Source of the DNA: Pocillopora verrucosa
Taxonomy: Eukaryota; Cnidaria; Anthozoa; Scleractinia; Pocilloporidae
DNA: 64,000 bases
Direction of reading: 5' to 3'
Assembly: GCF_036669915.1 (NCBI RefSeq)
Contig: NC_089312.1
Span: 15,997,317 to 16,061,316, forward strand
A program made the translations under genes and the position numbers. The number at the start of each line of letters is the position of its first letter. Within the stretch, counting starts at the first letter, position 1. The notes beneath the pieces were generated by a model that was given only the letters and a program-made list of their open reading frames with translations, made no database searches and had not been told where the DNA came from. Below, one piece after another: positions 9,449 through 20,544 of the stretch.

Positions 9449-12400
9449 TTGGTGCCGTGACCAGGATGACAGAGGATATAACCAAAATGATATCGATCCG
9501 AGGAGCCTACAAAGGACACTGTACGCAAGAAGGATTCAGATCCCGCTGAATAAGAGGCACTTGTGGACAGACTCACACGAAGAGCTGGGGAAATAGCGCA
9601 CATGGATGCTAAAATTGTAATGGCTTTGGAGACAGAGCCAGAAATACTAAAAGACACAGAATCAGCCCTATTGTTTCAAGACAATATATCGGACTGGCAA
9701 TTCCGAATCAAACGATTTCTCAAGAGTAAACAAGAAACGCCGGTGAGTCAGTTCCATAACAGTAGTTTCAAACAAACACCAACGCCTCGAATGCACATTA
9801 ATCTACCCAAGATAAACATCAAATCCTTTGGAGGAGATCCACTTGAATGGCTCACATTCTGGGATAGCTTTAGTGCAGCTATCGATAAAAACCTTGCACT
9901 AAGTGATGTTGAAAAAATGAATTATCTTAATGGAATGCTTAAAGGAGAAGCAGCGCGCGCTATCTCCGGGCTTCCATTGACTGAAGAAAATTATACAAAA
10001 GCAACTGAGCTATTAAAAGAGCGCTTTGGCAAACCCCAAAATTTAACCAACGCTTACATGGAATCATTATCCAAGATCCGAGCGCCATCAAGTGACATCA
10101 AAAATTTAAGGGAATTTCACGATACATGCGAAGCCAATATTCGTGGCTTAGAAACACTTGGCGTAATGACAGAATCATATGGTAGTTTGCTAATTCCCAT
10201 ACTCCTAAAGAAAATACCCGAGGACATACGCTGCTTAATATTCAGAGCGGATCCTTTAGCGGATAGCTCCCTGGATAGATTGAGGGTAGCCATAAGACAA
10301 GAAATTGAAACACGAGAGAAAAGTCACACATCCTCTCAAGAAGATTCCACATCTGTTGAAATGGACGGAGAAGTATTCGTACCAACCGCTGGCACTCTAT
10401 TAGCCAATGCTCAGCAAAAACAAAGAATTTTCAACAGAAAACCGAAAGTAATATGCCCATGCACTTACTGCACGGAAACACACCGCCCAGAGAGATGCGA
10501 TAAAATCACATCAGTAGAAGAACGCAGATCTATCCTTCAACGCCAACAAAGATGTCTAAACTGTCTTGGACTCAAACACACGAAAAGTCAATGCTACTCA
10601 AAAGGTCGTTGTATGAAATGTAAGAGAAAACACCATACTTCAATCTGCGAAGAAAAACAAGAGAATCCAAACCAAAGTTCATCATATTAGATGAAAGAAA
10701 ACAGCAATTCAAACAGTAGTCAGCCACCTACACATACCACAGCAAAAAACACAACCCACATGGGAGCAACACATTCCCTTCATCCTACCAATCATATCCT
10801 GATGCAATCCGCCGTCACAAAGATACGTGGAGCCAGCAAACAATATCGTCAAGCTCGCATCCTGTTCGATACGGGATCACAAAGAACCTTTATTACTCAA
10901 GATATGACGCACAAACTTGAACTGAAACCAACGGGAAAAGAACTCCTGGATGTAACTACTTTCGGCTCATTTCAAAGTACCAGGAAAACATATGATATTG
11001 TCTCATTCTCGATATCGACAGAAACAGAGAATATCACAATAAAAGCACTAGTAACTCCAATTATTTGCCCACCGCTTTCAGTCATGGAAAAACTTAAGAT
11101 ACCTCCTGCATTGAAAGGACTCAAACTTGCAGATCGTCTGCAATCACCAGAAAATCTTGACGTTGATATCATCATTGGAAACGACTATTACGGTCAGCTG
11201 ATTACTGGAAAAATAATCAAAACTGAAAACGAAGCCTTGATTGCTATAGAAAGCAAATTCGGATGGCTCCTGTCCGGACCCGTTTAAAACGAGAGCAACC
11301 ACGAGAACGACTTAAACACACTGTGCCAAAGGATCGAAATAACGCCAGCACAAGAGTCAAAACTCGATAACCTATTAACCAAGTTCTGGGAAATCAGCAA
11401 GATACCAGAAGAAAGCGACAAAAACGACGATATCATAACAGACTTTCAGAAAACCATCCGATTTAACGAAGCGACCGGTAGATACAACGTAAGACTCCCA
11501 TGGAAGCAAAACAAACAAGATCTACCAACAAACTTCATTTTAAGCAAAAGACGGTTAAACAGTCTACTAAACAGCCTCAACAAGAAGGACCCAGGACTTA
11601 TTGAGAAATACAACGAACAACTCCTTGAACAAGTCAATCTCGGTTTCATAGAGAAAGTGAGGAACCTCAATCTTCACGAAGGCATTTTACATTACATCCC
11701 GCACTTTCCTGTTTTTAAAACGGATAGCGCGACAACTAAGATGAGAATAGTTTATGACGCATCTGCCAGAGTGTCATCAGAAGCATTGAGTTTAAATGAC
11801 TGTCTACATACAGGTCCAAATCTAATGCAGGATCTAACTGGTATCCTATTAAAGTTCAGGACCCACAGAGTTGCCTTCACGGCAGACATAGAAAAAGCTT
11901 TCCTTCAAATCGAACTAAACAACCAAGACAGGGACGCTACTAGATTCTTATGGCTAAAAGATACGAACAAATCCGTTAACAGTGCGGACAATTTGGAAGC
12001 TTACAGATTTTGCCGCGTTCTATTTGGAGCAGCTCCCTCACCCTTTCTACTAAACGCGACAATACGATATCACCTTAACGAAAACGATAACTGGATAATG
12101 AAAGACTTAACAGAGAACATGTATATGGACAATGTGGTCACAGGAACTAATTGCCACGATAAAGCCTTAGAATATTATTCTTTGTCGCGAAATTATCTAC
12201 AAAAAGCAGGCATGAATTTACGACAGTGGACGTCTAACTCAATCGCTTTAAATCGCAGAGCACAAGATGATAATGCACATGCAGCTCAAACAACAAAAAT
12301 TCTAGGACTCACGTGGAACTCAACGAACGATACGCTATCCCTTTCACTCGAAAACATGATCAAAAAATCGGAAGCTATCACAAAACTTGCTAAAAGATCC

Positions 12401-13147
12401 ACGATCAGCTTTGCATCAAAGTTGTTTGATCCCCTGGGATATGTTGAACCTATTACAGTCAAAGCAAAGATCATGATCCAAGATCTATGGAAACAGAACT
12501 TAAGCTGGGATGAGGATGTCCCAAGCGATCATGAGAACCAATGGCTAAACTGGATCAGCGATATCAGCAATTTGACGTCGATTGAAATACCCAGACCATA
12601 CTTCCTCAGAGACATTTCTACACGGCAACTTCATATATTTTGCGACAGCAGCCAACTAGCTTACGGAGCAGTGGCTTACCTAAGAGGAAAATCAGGAGCT
12701 GAAGTATACACTGCGTTCGTTCTGGCTAAAACCAAAGTTGCACCTATTAAAACACAGACCCTTCCACGACTGGAACTGTTAACAGCACTCTTAGGAGCGC
12801 AGTTATCTGAATATCTGACCAAGACACTACAACTTACAAAAACCAAATGCGATCTGTATCTTTAAGAATAAGTTCTGGTAATACACTGCTAAGACCTATA
12901 GAGAAACTTTACCCATTGGAGGTATCCAGCGAGAACAATACACAAAGTATTGAAAAGGAAGACAAAGAAGCTATAACCGATAAACAACGCCCCCCAGTAC
13001 GACTTGCCGCTCAGAAAGCAATTCACAGAATCCGGGAACAATCAAAGGAATACTTGACCTGAAAGATATTTATTACGAAACTATTCTTAAATATTTCTAT
13101 TTTGCTAATCATTCCATACTATTTCTTATCTAATCGGCCCGGGAGAG

Positions 13148-13266
13148 TGTCATAAATTATGTAATTATGACGTCACAATGCTTGCGATGTACTTCTAAGT
13201 TATGAATAAAACAACACAGCTGTCTTGACCATCGCGTGATACTTCGTAGTTACAATAGTTGTAACA
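13148..13266 (+). repeat. 3' LTR of the BEL/Pao element
   Basis: 119 bp copy of the 5' LTR, followed by the GTTTT target duplicate at 13267-13271, after which the unit sequence resumes. Confidence 0.9.
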
Positions 13267-13271
13267 GTTTT

Positions 13272-13640
13272 CACGTGCTATAATTGTTCTTTTTTTTCCC
13301 AGCAAAAATAGGCATACTTCGAATTTACGAAATTCATCATGGAGCAAAATGCCAAACACTAAAAATCGTCACACAAGAAGCAAACACAACCCTAAATAAC
13401 TCCCTAAGGGGAAAAAATTCCATAGACTTTTATTTCATTTAGTTGTGTTCCTAAAAAGAACTCTTTACTTCTAACTAACGAACGAAAAATCTGGCAGCAA
13501 AGCATGGTTCATGATTTCCTGGATTATGACAATTTTAATCCTATGATCTTTAAGAGTGACTGGCATCCGATGTCTCATTTATCATCACCTTCGAATCAAA
13601 CTTTAAGGTCTCAGGAGTAAAGGAAATGATCACCAGCTAA
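13272..13640. other. A-type downstream flank, interrupted
   Basis: Matches about 25270-25560 and 38285-38680 in the other units. It is the middle part of the A2 downstream flank, cut off from its neighbours by the BEL element on the left and a LINE fragment on the right. No gene seen. Confidence 0.7.
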
Positions 13641-13802
13641 AGAAGCATCTTGAAGAGAGAATGATCTTTTGTTCCTTTTGAAACGCTTCTATGCATCTAT
13701 AATGCCTTAGTTTAACCTCATTTCGATTACTGTAGTGTCGTATGGGGGAATTGCAATAAATATCTTTCCATTAAACTACAAAAACTACAGAATCGCACTG
13801 CG

Positions 13803-13836
<34 letters not shown>

Positions 13837-14350
13837 TGGATGATCTCTCGTTAGACTAGGCTGGAAAAAACTTAATCTTCAACGAGAATTAAAAACAGCC
13901 TCTATGGTCTATAAATCTCTTAATGGTCTCGCCCCTGATTATCTAAAATCAATCTTTACTGATCGGAGTGCAATATCTACCTATTCTCTCAGGAATTGTG
14001 GGGGCAAACTAACTGTCCCACTCTCCCGCATCAATGTTCTTAAAAACAGTTTCAGCTATAATGGTGCGGTGATGTGGAACAGTTTACCTACCAATCTGCG
14101 GCAAGCACAAACTACTGCTAGTTTTTAATTCGACTGCAGCGGTTTCCTTTTTGATAATAAATAAGTTAATTAATCACACATCATTCATGGAAAACAGGTA
14201 CTTCGTTATTGTTTTTATTTTGTTGTTATTAGATTTAATTAGTAGTAGACAATTAGCAGCAGATTAGTATCTTAACAATGTAATTAATGTAATTTTAGTA
14301 ATTACTTAAAGTTCTGATGTTTTATTCGTGTTTAAATAAAGTTAAATAAA
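13641..14350 (+). mobile_element. 5'-truncated LINE (non-LTR retrotransposon) fragment
   Basis: Extra DNA relative to the same flank at 38660-38680. It encodes the C-terminal end of a LINE ORF2. A 74-codon frame at 13904-14128 contains MVYKSLNGLAPDYL and ends near MWNSLPTNLRQA, the characteristic region after the reverse transcriptase of CR1/jockey-type elements. Related but frame-broken codons extend upstream to about 13650 (translated sense FEYC, LQKLQNRTAR-like words). The 3' end is AT-rich and closes with AAATAAAGTTAAATAAAAATAA-like sequence near 14330-14355. The 5' truncation, by far the commonest LINE outcome, removed the endonuclease and most of the reverse transcriptase. Confidence 0.75.
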
Positions 14351-14503
14351 AATAAGCAAATCAATAAGCTCATGATTGCTAAACAAATTCTCCCCGTTGG
14401 CACGCCAGGAGATGAATGGAGAACAGTTTGGAGAATATACATACTGATGTTAGTGGGTAAGGGGTTAAAAAGCCGACACCTCACTAAATCATTCCGGTTT
14501 ATT

Positions 14504-15490
14504 TCACTTCATAAAATCAAGTTCAATGGCTTGTGAATCCGGTACTTGCACTCTTTCTTGTCTGTCACGGGGAGGGTCCACACGAGGAAACGGGGGCTGT
14601 CCTGTTTTCTTGAATAAACTTCGAGCATACTGCCTCATAGCTTCTCCGTAGACTCCGTATAATATTGGATCTAAGACCGTATTTAACAGAATTAATAATT
14701 GAGACGCTCGCCATACATAACCACCATTAGTAAGATGGAAGTACATCATCGTGCGTGTTACCATGAAAGGTGACCAACATATAAGAAACGCTATTGTAAG
14801 TGCTGCCAAGACCTTGGTCACTTTGTAATGCCGCTTACAACGTACGGAAGCTATGGTGTTTGATGTATTTGAAGCAGCGCTTGAGCGTAAGGATAGAAAT
14901 ATTCTCTTCTGAACAACTATCATGTAGAAAAGAGGTACAAGGAAAAAACAAAATGCCTGAATAGTATAATAGATCTGTCGCGCCATATCCCCGAACATGA
15001 TATTCGTGCAGGAGACGGTTCCTGTGTCATCTGTTTGGGTTTGATAAGCATAAAGCAAAGGCGAAGCGACGACTGCGCTAACTGACCAAACAGCGATTAA
15101 CTTTCGTCGCATATTTTCCCTTGTGATGAGTCTGACACTTAAGGGGTCTACCACAGCCTTCAGACGCTCAAAACTAATAAGAGCAAGAGTCATTAATGAG
15201 GTGGTATAACACGCTTCAATGGAAAAGCCTTGTAGTTTACAGGATATCTCGCCGCCTACCCAGGTCCACACGAATGCTATAAAGTCAAAAATGGATAGTA
15301 CCATAAATGCTACGTCTGCAATTGCTAAGTTGGCGATGCAACACGTCAAAGAAGAATCTCGTTGTCGTTTTAGTTTGTAACACAGCCAAAGAACAGATGA
15401 GTTGCCCAAGATTGATGACAGGAAGATTAGGAAATAAATACATGTGAATGTGGCAATTAATGCTATGGGAAATCTTCCGCTCGTTGCCAT
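14504..15490 (-). CDS. Class A GPCR, subfamily A, copy 2 (A2)
   Basis: Intact intronless receptor of 328 residues, with its ATG at 15490 (start MATSGRFP). An upstream in-frame TTG at 15508 is not a credible start. It keeps every landmark of A1: N30, D59, C84/C161, E108-R109-L110, P186, CWSP and DPILY. It carries a substituted tail (ends IELDFMK). It lies in unit 2, which has lost its B gene, and its downstream flank carries the BEL element and a LINE fragment. With A1 it is one of only two A copies that read through, which makes it a likely functional member. Ligand unknown. Confidence 0.93.
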   Translation of the reverse strand: MATSGRFPIALIATFTCIYFLIFLSSILGNSSVLWLCYKLKRQRDSSLTCCIANLAIADVAFMVLSIFDFIAFVWTWVGGEISCKLQGFSIEACYTTSLMTLALISFERLKAVVDPLSVRLITRENMRRKLIAVWSVSAVVASPLLYAYQTQTDDTGTVSCTNIMFGDMARQIYYTIQAFCFFLVPLFYMIVVQKRIFLSLRSSAASNTSNTIASVRCKRHYKVTKVLAALTIAFLICWSPFMVTRTMMYFHLTNGGYVWRASQLLILLNTVLDPILYGVYGEAMRQYARSLFKKTGQPPFPRVDPPRDRQERVQVPDSQAIELDFMK

Positions 15491-16030
15491 GTGTAGTGAC
15501 CTCTTCAAATGTTGTGTCTAAAAAGCGTTTCCTGCCTTTCCCACTGTCAGTGTGTGTTTCTACGATCGCCAGCGGCCGTTCTGAATCTCCTTCTTTTTCA
15601 ACCAGACCCGTTTGTATTACAAGCTGTAAGCTTATTAAAATTCGCTTAGTCTTTTTGTTCCTGAAAAAAAAGCAGGAAAATAGACTTGGATTTGCAATTC
15701 AAAGAGGATAAGGAATTATACAGAAAAACATCACGTGCTGGCCTTAGTTGTGGCAGAAATATTCTGCCGTGTCCGGAAAAGGAAATTTTTCTTTTAACTA
15801 CTAGGAAAATATCATCAATGCAATGAATACCTACAAGTCTATCATGTACATAACCGATGTATCCGTATTTCTTACCACCACGATTAGAGCTTTAGTCTCC
15901 TTACCAGCCTTTCAAGTATAAAAAGGTGACTAGGAACAGCTAGGGCAGCTGTTACAACAGGATAATTTAGAAAGTTTTATGTGTTTTGCTGACATGTAGA
16001 TTGGATGTCATCAATTAATTTCAAGCGAAG
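15491..16030. other. A2 upstream flank, truncated
   Basis: 15491-15690 matches the A1 5' flank closely and may hold the promoter. 15950-16025 matches about 1610-1700 in unit 1. The match ends at about 16025, and the unit sequence that should continue to the B gene is missing. Confidence 0.65.
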
Positions 16031-17016
16031 TCTCTCCAGCGCCAGGTGGTTAAATTTCGGAACAAGCGAGCAAAGGTTTGCAAAAATGCCAGGCATATTA
16101 ATTTACGTAACTGTAACGTGAGCAGAGACAAAAATCCTCAAAGATAAAACAAAATAGAAAGTCCGAGTTTTAACGGTTTTCACGCTCAAAGTTTACATAC
16201 GATAATAAAAATCAAACACAGCTAACACTTGTATAGTATATAAAGTTTCGTTTTAAAAAAAAAAAAACAGAAAAAAACAGGAATGATGAAAAATATAACC
16301 TGGTATAACTATTAAAATTTATACTAATCATGACGGTGTCAGAGCGACTGCGATCATGCTGAGGTCTATCGCGGCTAGCTCATCATGGCGATCTTCGGTC
16401 ATCGCAGTGGAGCAAGCCTCAGGAACTAAATCGACTATCCTTCGAGTACAAAAATAAGAGCTTACTCTGATTACCTTTCCGATGCGTTGAGTGGAAGGCC
16501 ATATCAGTCACTGCAGCCGAGTTTTACGGCGCTGTCATTCTGAGCGATTTTCATGACCTGGTGAATTCGGCTGTTGCTCATTCATGATACACTCGCCTTG
16601 AAGAGTTTGTTTTCTACTTGTCATGTGAAACAACTTGCGTATTTTTGTGAGCCACGATTGGGCCGAATTTCACTGAATATTCCACTTTCAGATTCTGTAT
16701 TAGAAACTAAAAACTTCAGGCGAAAGTGTTAAATTCGACTTGCCGAACTATTTTAGTTTGTAAACTATTGCAGAATATAAACTTTGATGGTTTTTGAACT
16801 TTGATGGGTTGACATTTTTGACAGCTTTAGTCTTGTACAACCAATCAGATTATTTGAACCATTCTAACAGGTATTCTGATTGGCTTACTGTAGCGTGCTT
16901 TATGAGAGTATAGAGCATACTGACGACACTGTTGTTCGCTTTGGAAATAAAATTTGTTTTGAAAATCGAAAGTAGTTTTGGGGGAATTTAACGGATTATA
17001 AAACAAACAGAGAAAA
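16031..17016. other. Unrelated DNA replacing the B gene of unit 2
   Basis: No match to any other unit. It has an A-rich tract at 16254-16280. No frame of note. It begins where unit homology stops, and homology resumes after the hairpin element at 17214, so about 1.2 kb of foreign DNA stands in place of roughly 3.2 kb that includes B. The source is unknown. Confidence 0.55.
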
Positions 17017-17214
17017 AACAAACAGAGAACCCTTGACTGTGCTCTGTTCTATTGTAAAGCACTTAGGAAGCGGCTAGAGCACTCAAGAAGTAGGGAGTGA
17101 AATTTCTTACACGTCTTTCGTGCTCTAGGCGTGCTCTACACTTCTTTCGTGCTCTAGCCGCTTCCTGCGTGCTTTAAAATAGAACAGAGCACAGTCAAGG
17201 CTTCTCTATTTGTT
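17017..17214. mobile_element. Hairpin MITE with long terminal inverted repeats
   Basis: 198 bp with arms of about 65 bp. The left end reads AACAAACAGAGAAC then CCTTGACTGTGCTCTGTTC, and the right end is its reverse complement with few mismatches (ending CTCTATTTGTT). The inner parts of both arms share the AGGAAGCGGCTAGAGCAC motif. There is no coding capacity, as expected of a non-autonomous DNA element. The left end is preceded by an extra partial copy of its first 12 bases. Confidence 0.75.
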
Positions 17215-18960
17215 AAATAAAATCTGTCGGATACCACTGAAAAGTTGACATCAACTCTTTATGAAAATTAAAAATGTGTTTGTACCAATTTTTATATTTC
17301 CATATCTTGGCTGCTAGATACTTAAATATAAACAGAATGATGCACCTGTCATTTTCTTGTTACTGAAAAAGGAATGAAAATCAACTTTCATTAACGTTTT
17401 ACGCCCGAGTATTCATCTATGCATAACAAAATATTTGTTACTTTATTTGAAAGGAAAAGCATTACAAATTCAATCTGATGAAAATTCTTTTCTTTCAACT
17501 ACTTCAGCGGTTTTAAAATCCGATCTCAAGAAGAATTCCATTTGATATGGATATCCATATCAAATGGATTTAATATCCATTTGATTTGAATGGTTCCATA
17601 AGGCTGTAGTTTCCCACCAAATCTATGACAAATTCCTAAGGGTTTTCATAAAATAATAAATCTATTATAACAAAAAAAAACCCCGCTTAGTTCTTCATTT
17701 TGAGCTCAATGATTAATGGATAAGACTGCTATACCTTCTAGGTGAACTAAGGCCAATGCGGTTCAGTTCTCACTCAGTGTTCCTCTTTTGATAACAATTT
17801 TGAAGGGCGTTTGCAGGGAGTGACTCATAACGCAGCGTTTTTTATTAGTATTTCCGCTTAAGTTTATTGTGTTGTAACCCGTCGTCACATATAAAACGCG
17901 AAACAGCTGTGGATCAATTATTGTGGACAGTTACGAAGGAAGATGCTTGAATTAAGGTTAAATTTAGGATTGGAATATAAAGAGGCCAACGTGCATCTCC
18001 GTCGGTACAATTTTATTATAGTTAAATGGAGCAGCATACCTGTTGTAATCGATAAACACTTAAAAAAGGGCGTGAATTCATTTTTTTACCCGCGAGGAAG
18101 GACCACATACAACGTTATTATTATCCTATAATCCGCTTCGAGCGGGCATATTTAGCTTCCCACGTTGGGTGGTTAGGCTCTAAAGTTAGTTTCGCTTCGC
18201 TCTCGACATGAAATCCGTTCAGAATGGAGATCTGACACGAGAAAATACATCTTGAGGATAAAAGTGTTCAGGCAATAAGAAAGTGGGCCAGTGAAAGCTC
18301 CGCCATTCAGAAATCTTTCTGGTAAATATTTATTGCGCCCTTGTAAAGTAGCACAAGTGGCAATACCGTCTAAGTTTATATGTAGTTCTTTATATAGTTC
18401 AGTTCAAGTACAGTACTATTTTGGGGGCTCATTCGGCCCTTCTGGAAAGGAGTCGTTTTGGGCTCCAGTAAGATAAGTAGAAATAGCTAAAACTACGACA
18501 TAAGGGGGCTGTTTTGCAAAACCGAGGGGTAGTTTTGGCTTTAAAGGGGTCGAAATGATGCGATTGGAAAGCTAAATAAGCCCTTCTGGAGCCAATTCAT
18601 ACCTTAGAGAGGATGAAAATTGGCTACTATTTGGGGCCAACTTAACTCAATTTAAGGTCCAAATTGGTGTAGTTTGATGGCTCTAATGCTAGTAGTTCTA
18701 TTTTTTCCGAATTAGTGTAGTTTAATGGCTTAATTGCGTCACAGGGTCTGAAACGACACTCTGGATAGGAGCTGCATTGAACATAAATTAAGTAAAACTG
18801 TCCTTTGAAGAGGACTTAGCCTGCAGTGCAGGCGTCTTATTAGTACCAGCCAACGTTATAAACTCACGATCGTTTATCCGACAGGCCGTGTTTGATGTGG
18901 AGTTAGAGTGGACGGTGGGGGTAGGGGGCGGGGGAAGGGCGAGAAGACGCCTGCACGAAG
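17215..18960. other. Unit 2 spacer (remains of the B upstream region)
   Basis: From 17215 the sequence matches the B upstream regions at 4876, 30380 and 43867. Parts at 17800-18300 match 30950-31450 and 44460-44640. The stretch 18480-18760 has no counterpart in the other units. A proline-rich antisense frame at about 18790-18980 matches 5513-5690. No gene is supported. Confidence 0.55.
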
Positions 18961-18969
18961 AGGCTGTTG

Positions 18970-19420
18970 AAAAGCAAAACACCCCCTGATTAATTGCGTG
19001 TCACTGCACTTCCGGAAATGAGAAGGCAACAAATCAAAATGAGTTAAATTAAAAACCGGAAGCACTGTCATCCAACGAAAGCAAACACGCGTTGAGCCGA
19101 TGAGTGAAACGGTGAAACAGTTTTTTTTCAGCCAGAAAAGAATTGGTTTCGACAAAACCTCCTTCGCGCTCACAAATATGAGCTGATATTTGCTGCACTC
19201 TATATTTTCCGAGCGAAAATCTTTGAGTATAGCTGCCTTTAATCTATTTGACAGTTTTTCTTTTTTCTTCCATTTGATCGTAAACGATACTTTAAAGCAA
19301 CAAACAACTGCACTCGAAGGTTTACCCGCAATAATATTTGTTTCAAAACGTTCTCTGCTAACGCAAATACGAGTTGGTATTTGCCGCACTCTATATATTC
19401 CAAATGACAATCCGTGAGCT
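18970..19420 (-). pseudogene. RecQ-like helicase scraps, unit 2
   Basis: Minus-strand frame with YRVRQIPTRICVSRERF and, further on, IECSKYQLIFVSAKEVLSK, which resembles the RecQ-family stretch before the DEAD-like box (a KYQLVFASAE-type segment). It corresponds to the longer piece in unit 3. The start of the domain with the Walker A segment is absent here and frames are broken. It is not a functional helicase. Confidence 0.4.
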
Positions 19421-19517
19421 TACCTACCGTTTATCAGATTCAATATGCTTACTCCATTTGATCATAAACAATCCGCTGAAGCGGACAAACAAACAATCTT
19501 GTGTTCGAAGTAAACCT

Positions 19518-19735
19518 TCATTTGTAGGGTTGTCCATACCTAATTACCTTCGTGTTCCTGCCCATCATTAGAAAATGGGTATCGCCTTTTTCAAGCTGTA
19601 AGATATCAAAATGATTCGCAATAGCAATTATGAAATACGAACAACCGGTCTGAAAGGTACCATACTTTTTCCAGGGCTTTTGCAGATATACGCACAATAC
19701 TCTTTTTTGAAAACGACACTCGATTGCAGACATAT
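19518..19735 (-). other. Conserved spacer reading frame X, copy 2
   Basis: Counterpart of 5855-6127 with the same core (YLQKPWKKYGTFQ, FDILQLEKGD) but many substitutions. The frame continues upstream into the 163-bp insertion at 19748, so its apparent N-terminus is an artefact of that insertion. The protein is unrecognised. Confidence 0.3.
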
Positions 19736-19747
19736 ATACAATCCACC

Positions 19748-19910
19748 CGTCGATTCCCCAACGAAGTTGGTGTCTGGTGACCCTCTTGTTTATTGGTGAA
19801 CCCAACCAAAAGGCATTGCACTCCCCGCCTTGGGTTGAATTAGACGTTTAGTCCGGCAGGCATTGCACCGCCCTCACGGGAGCCTGGCCGTTCGCCTGAA
19901 ACATAAAAAA
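19748..19910 (+). mobile_element. Small retro-inserted RNA-like sequence with target duplication
   Basis: 163 bp absent from the same place in unit 1 (about 6135). It is flanked by a 14-bp direct repeat ATATACARTCCACC (19734-19747 and 19911-19924) and ends in a short A-run (CATAAAAAA), which is the signature of LINE-driven retro-insertion. The body is GC-rich for this window and holds two potential stem-loops, each with ATTGCAC in its loop, near 19820-19840 and 19857-19875. It may derive from a small structured RNA, but I cannot name the parent. Confidence 0.6.
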
Positions 19911-19924
19911 ATATACAGTCCACC

Positions 19925-20544
19925 TTTCCAAACTGACATTTACTTGCTAATAAATATGCACTATACGTCTCCAAAAGTGAAGCGGCAATGTACAAGAGTG
20001 TATATTTGTATCTACGTATGAAAATACATTACGATCTTATCTGAAAGTTATTATAATACAAGAGGATGCTTGCAGACACATTTGTTGCATCGTTGCTGGA
20101 TCATAAGAACTGAAAGGAAAGAATTTCATCGTCAGAGAGAATCACAAGTGTGAAAAGTTTACGGGTCAAGCAAAGTTTGGCTCCACCATATTTTATGTTC
20201 ACCAGTTTCAAAAATTGGTGGATTGCTGAACCTTTATTTTGGATTGGTTATGGATTATTGCTCTAAACTTTCAACGAAAGAGATCTCAATGACTTAATAA
20301 TTAAGTTGAACCCTGGTTTTTGCTGCACCATTCTGTCGATAATGAGGAAATTTCCAAGCAGCCGTTTCACACTTAAACGATCGTTTTCTCAAACATATTT
20401 TGCTAAGAGCGAAGCTGAATCGATGAGAATGGCTTTCTTCCGATGTAACTTTTTTCTCCTCGTCCAGTTTTACGAGAATGTGGCAGGTATTACCCGTACA
20501 CCTCGTGAGAAGCCTGAGATATTTTTACAGGGATGGAATCGAAG
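19925..20544. other. Spacer downstream of C2
   Basis: Matches 6150-6760 of unit 1 with scattered differences. No gene recognised. Confidence 0.6.

Larger units (their letters stand above)
9330..13266 (+). mobile_element. BEL/Pao LTR retrotransposon fossil
   Basis: An LTR element bounded by 119-bp LTRs that look identical by eye and begin TG and end CA. It is flanked by the 5-bp target duplication GTTTT (9325-9329 and 13267-13271). A primer-binding-like TGGTGCCGTGACC follows the 5' LTR, and a short purine run precedes the 3' LTR. Parts seen in order are a gag-like region with DUF1759-type features and cysteine-rich knuckles (about 9.6-10.7 kb), an aspartic protease region with a DTG motif (about 10.7-11.3 kb), and reverse transcriptase with a YMDN motif plus an RNase H-like part (about 11.6-12.9 kb). 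No convincing integrase was found and the interior is short for the family. It is broken, with roughly a handful of breaks. Identical LTRs suggest a recent insertion. Confidence 0.88.

Noticed and set aside
9382-9657. Minus-strand frame over the left LTR
   Set aside because: Shadow of the retroelement's own sequence.
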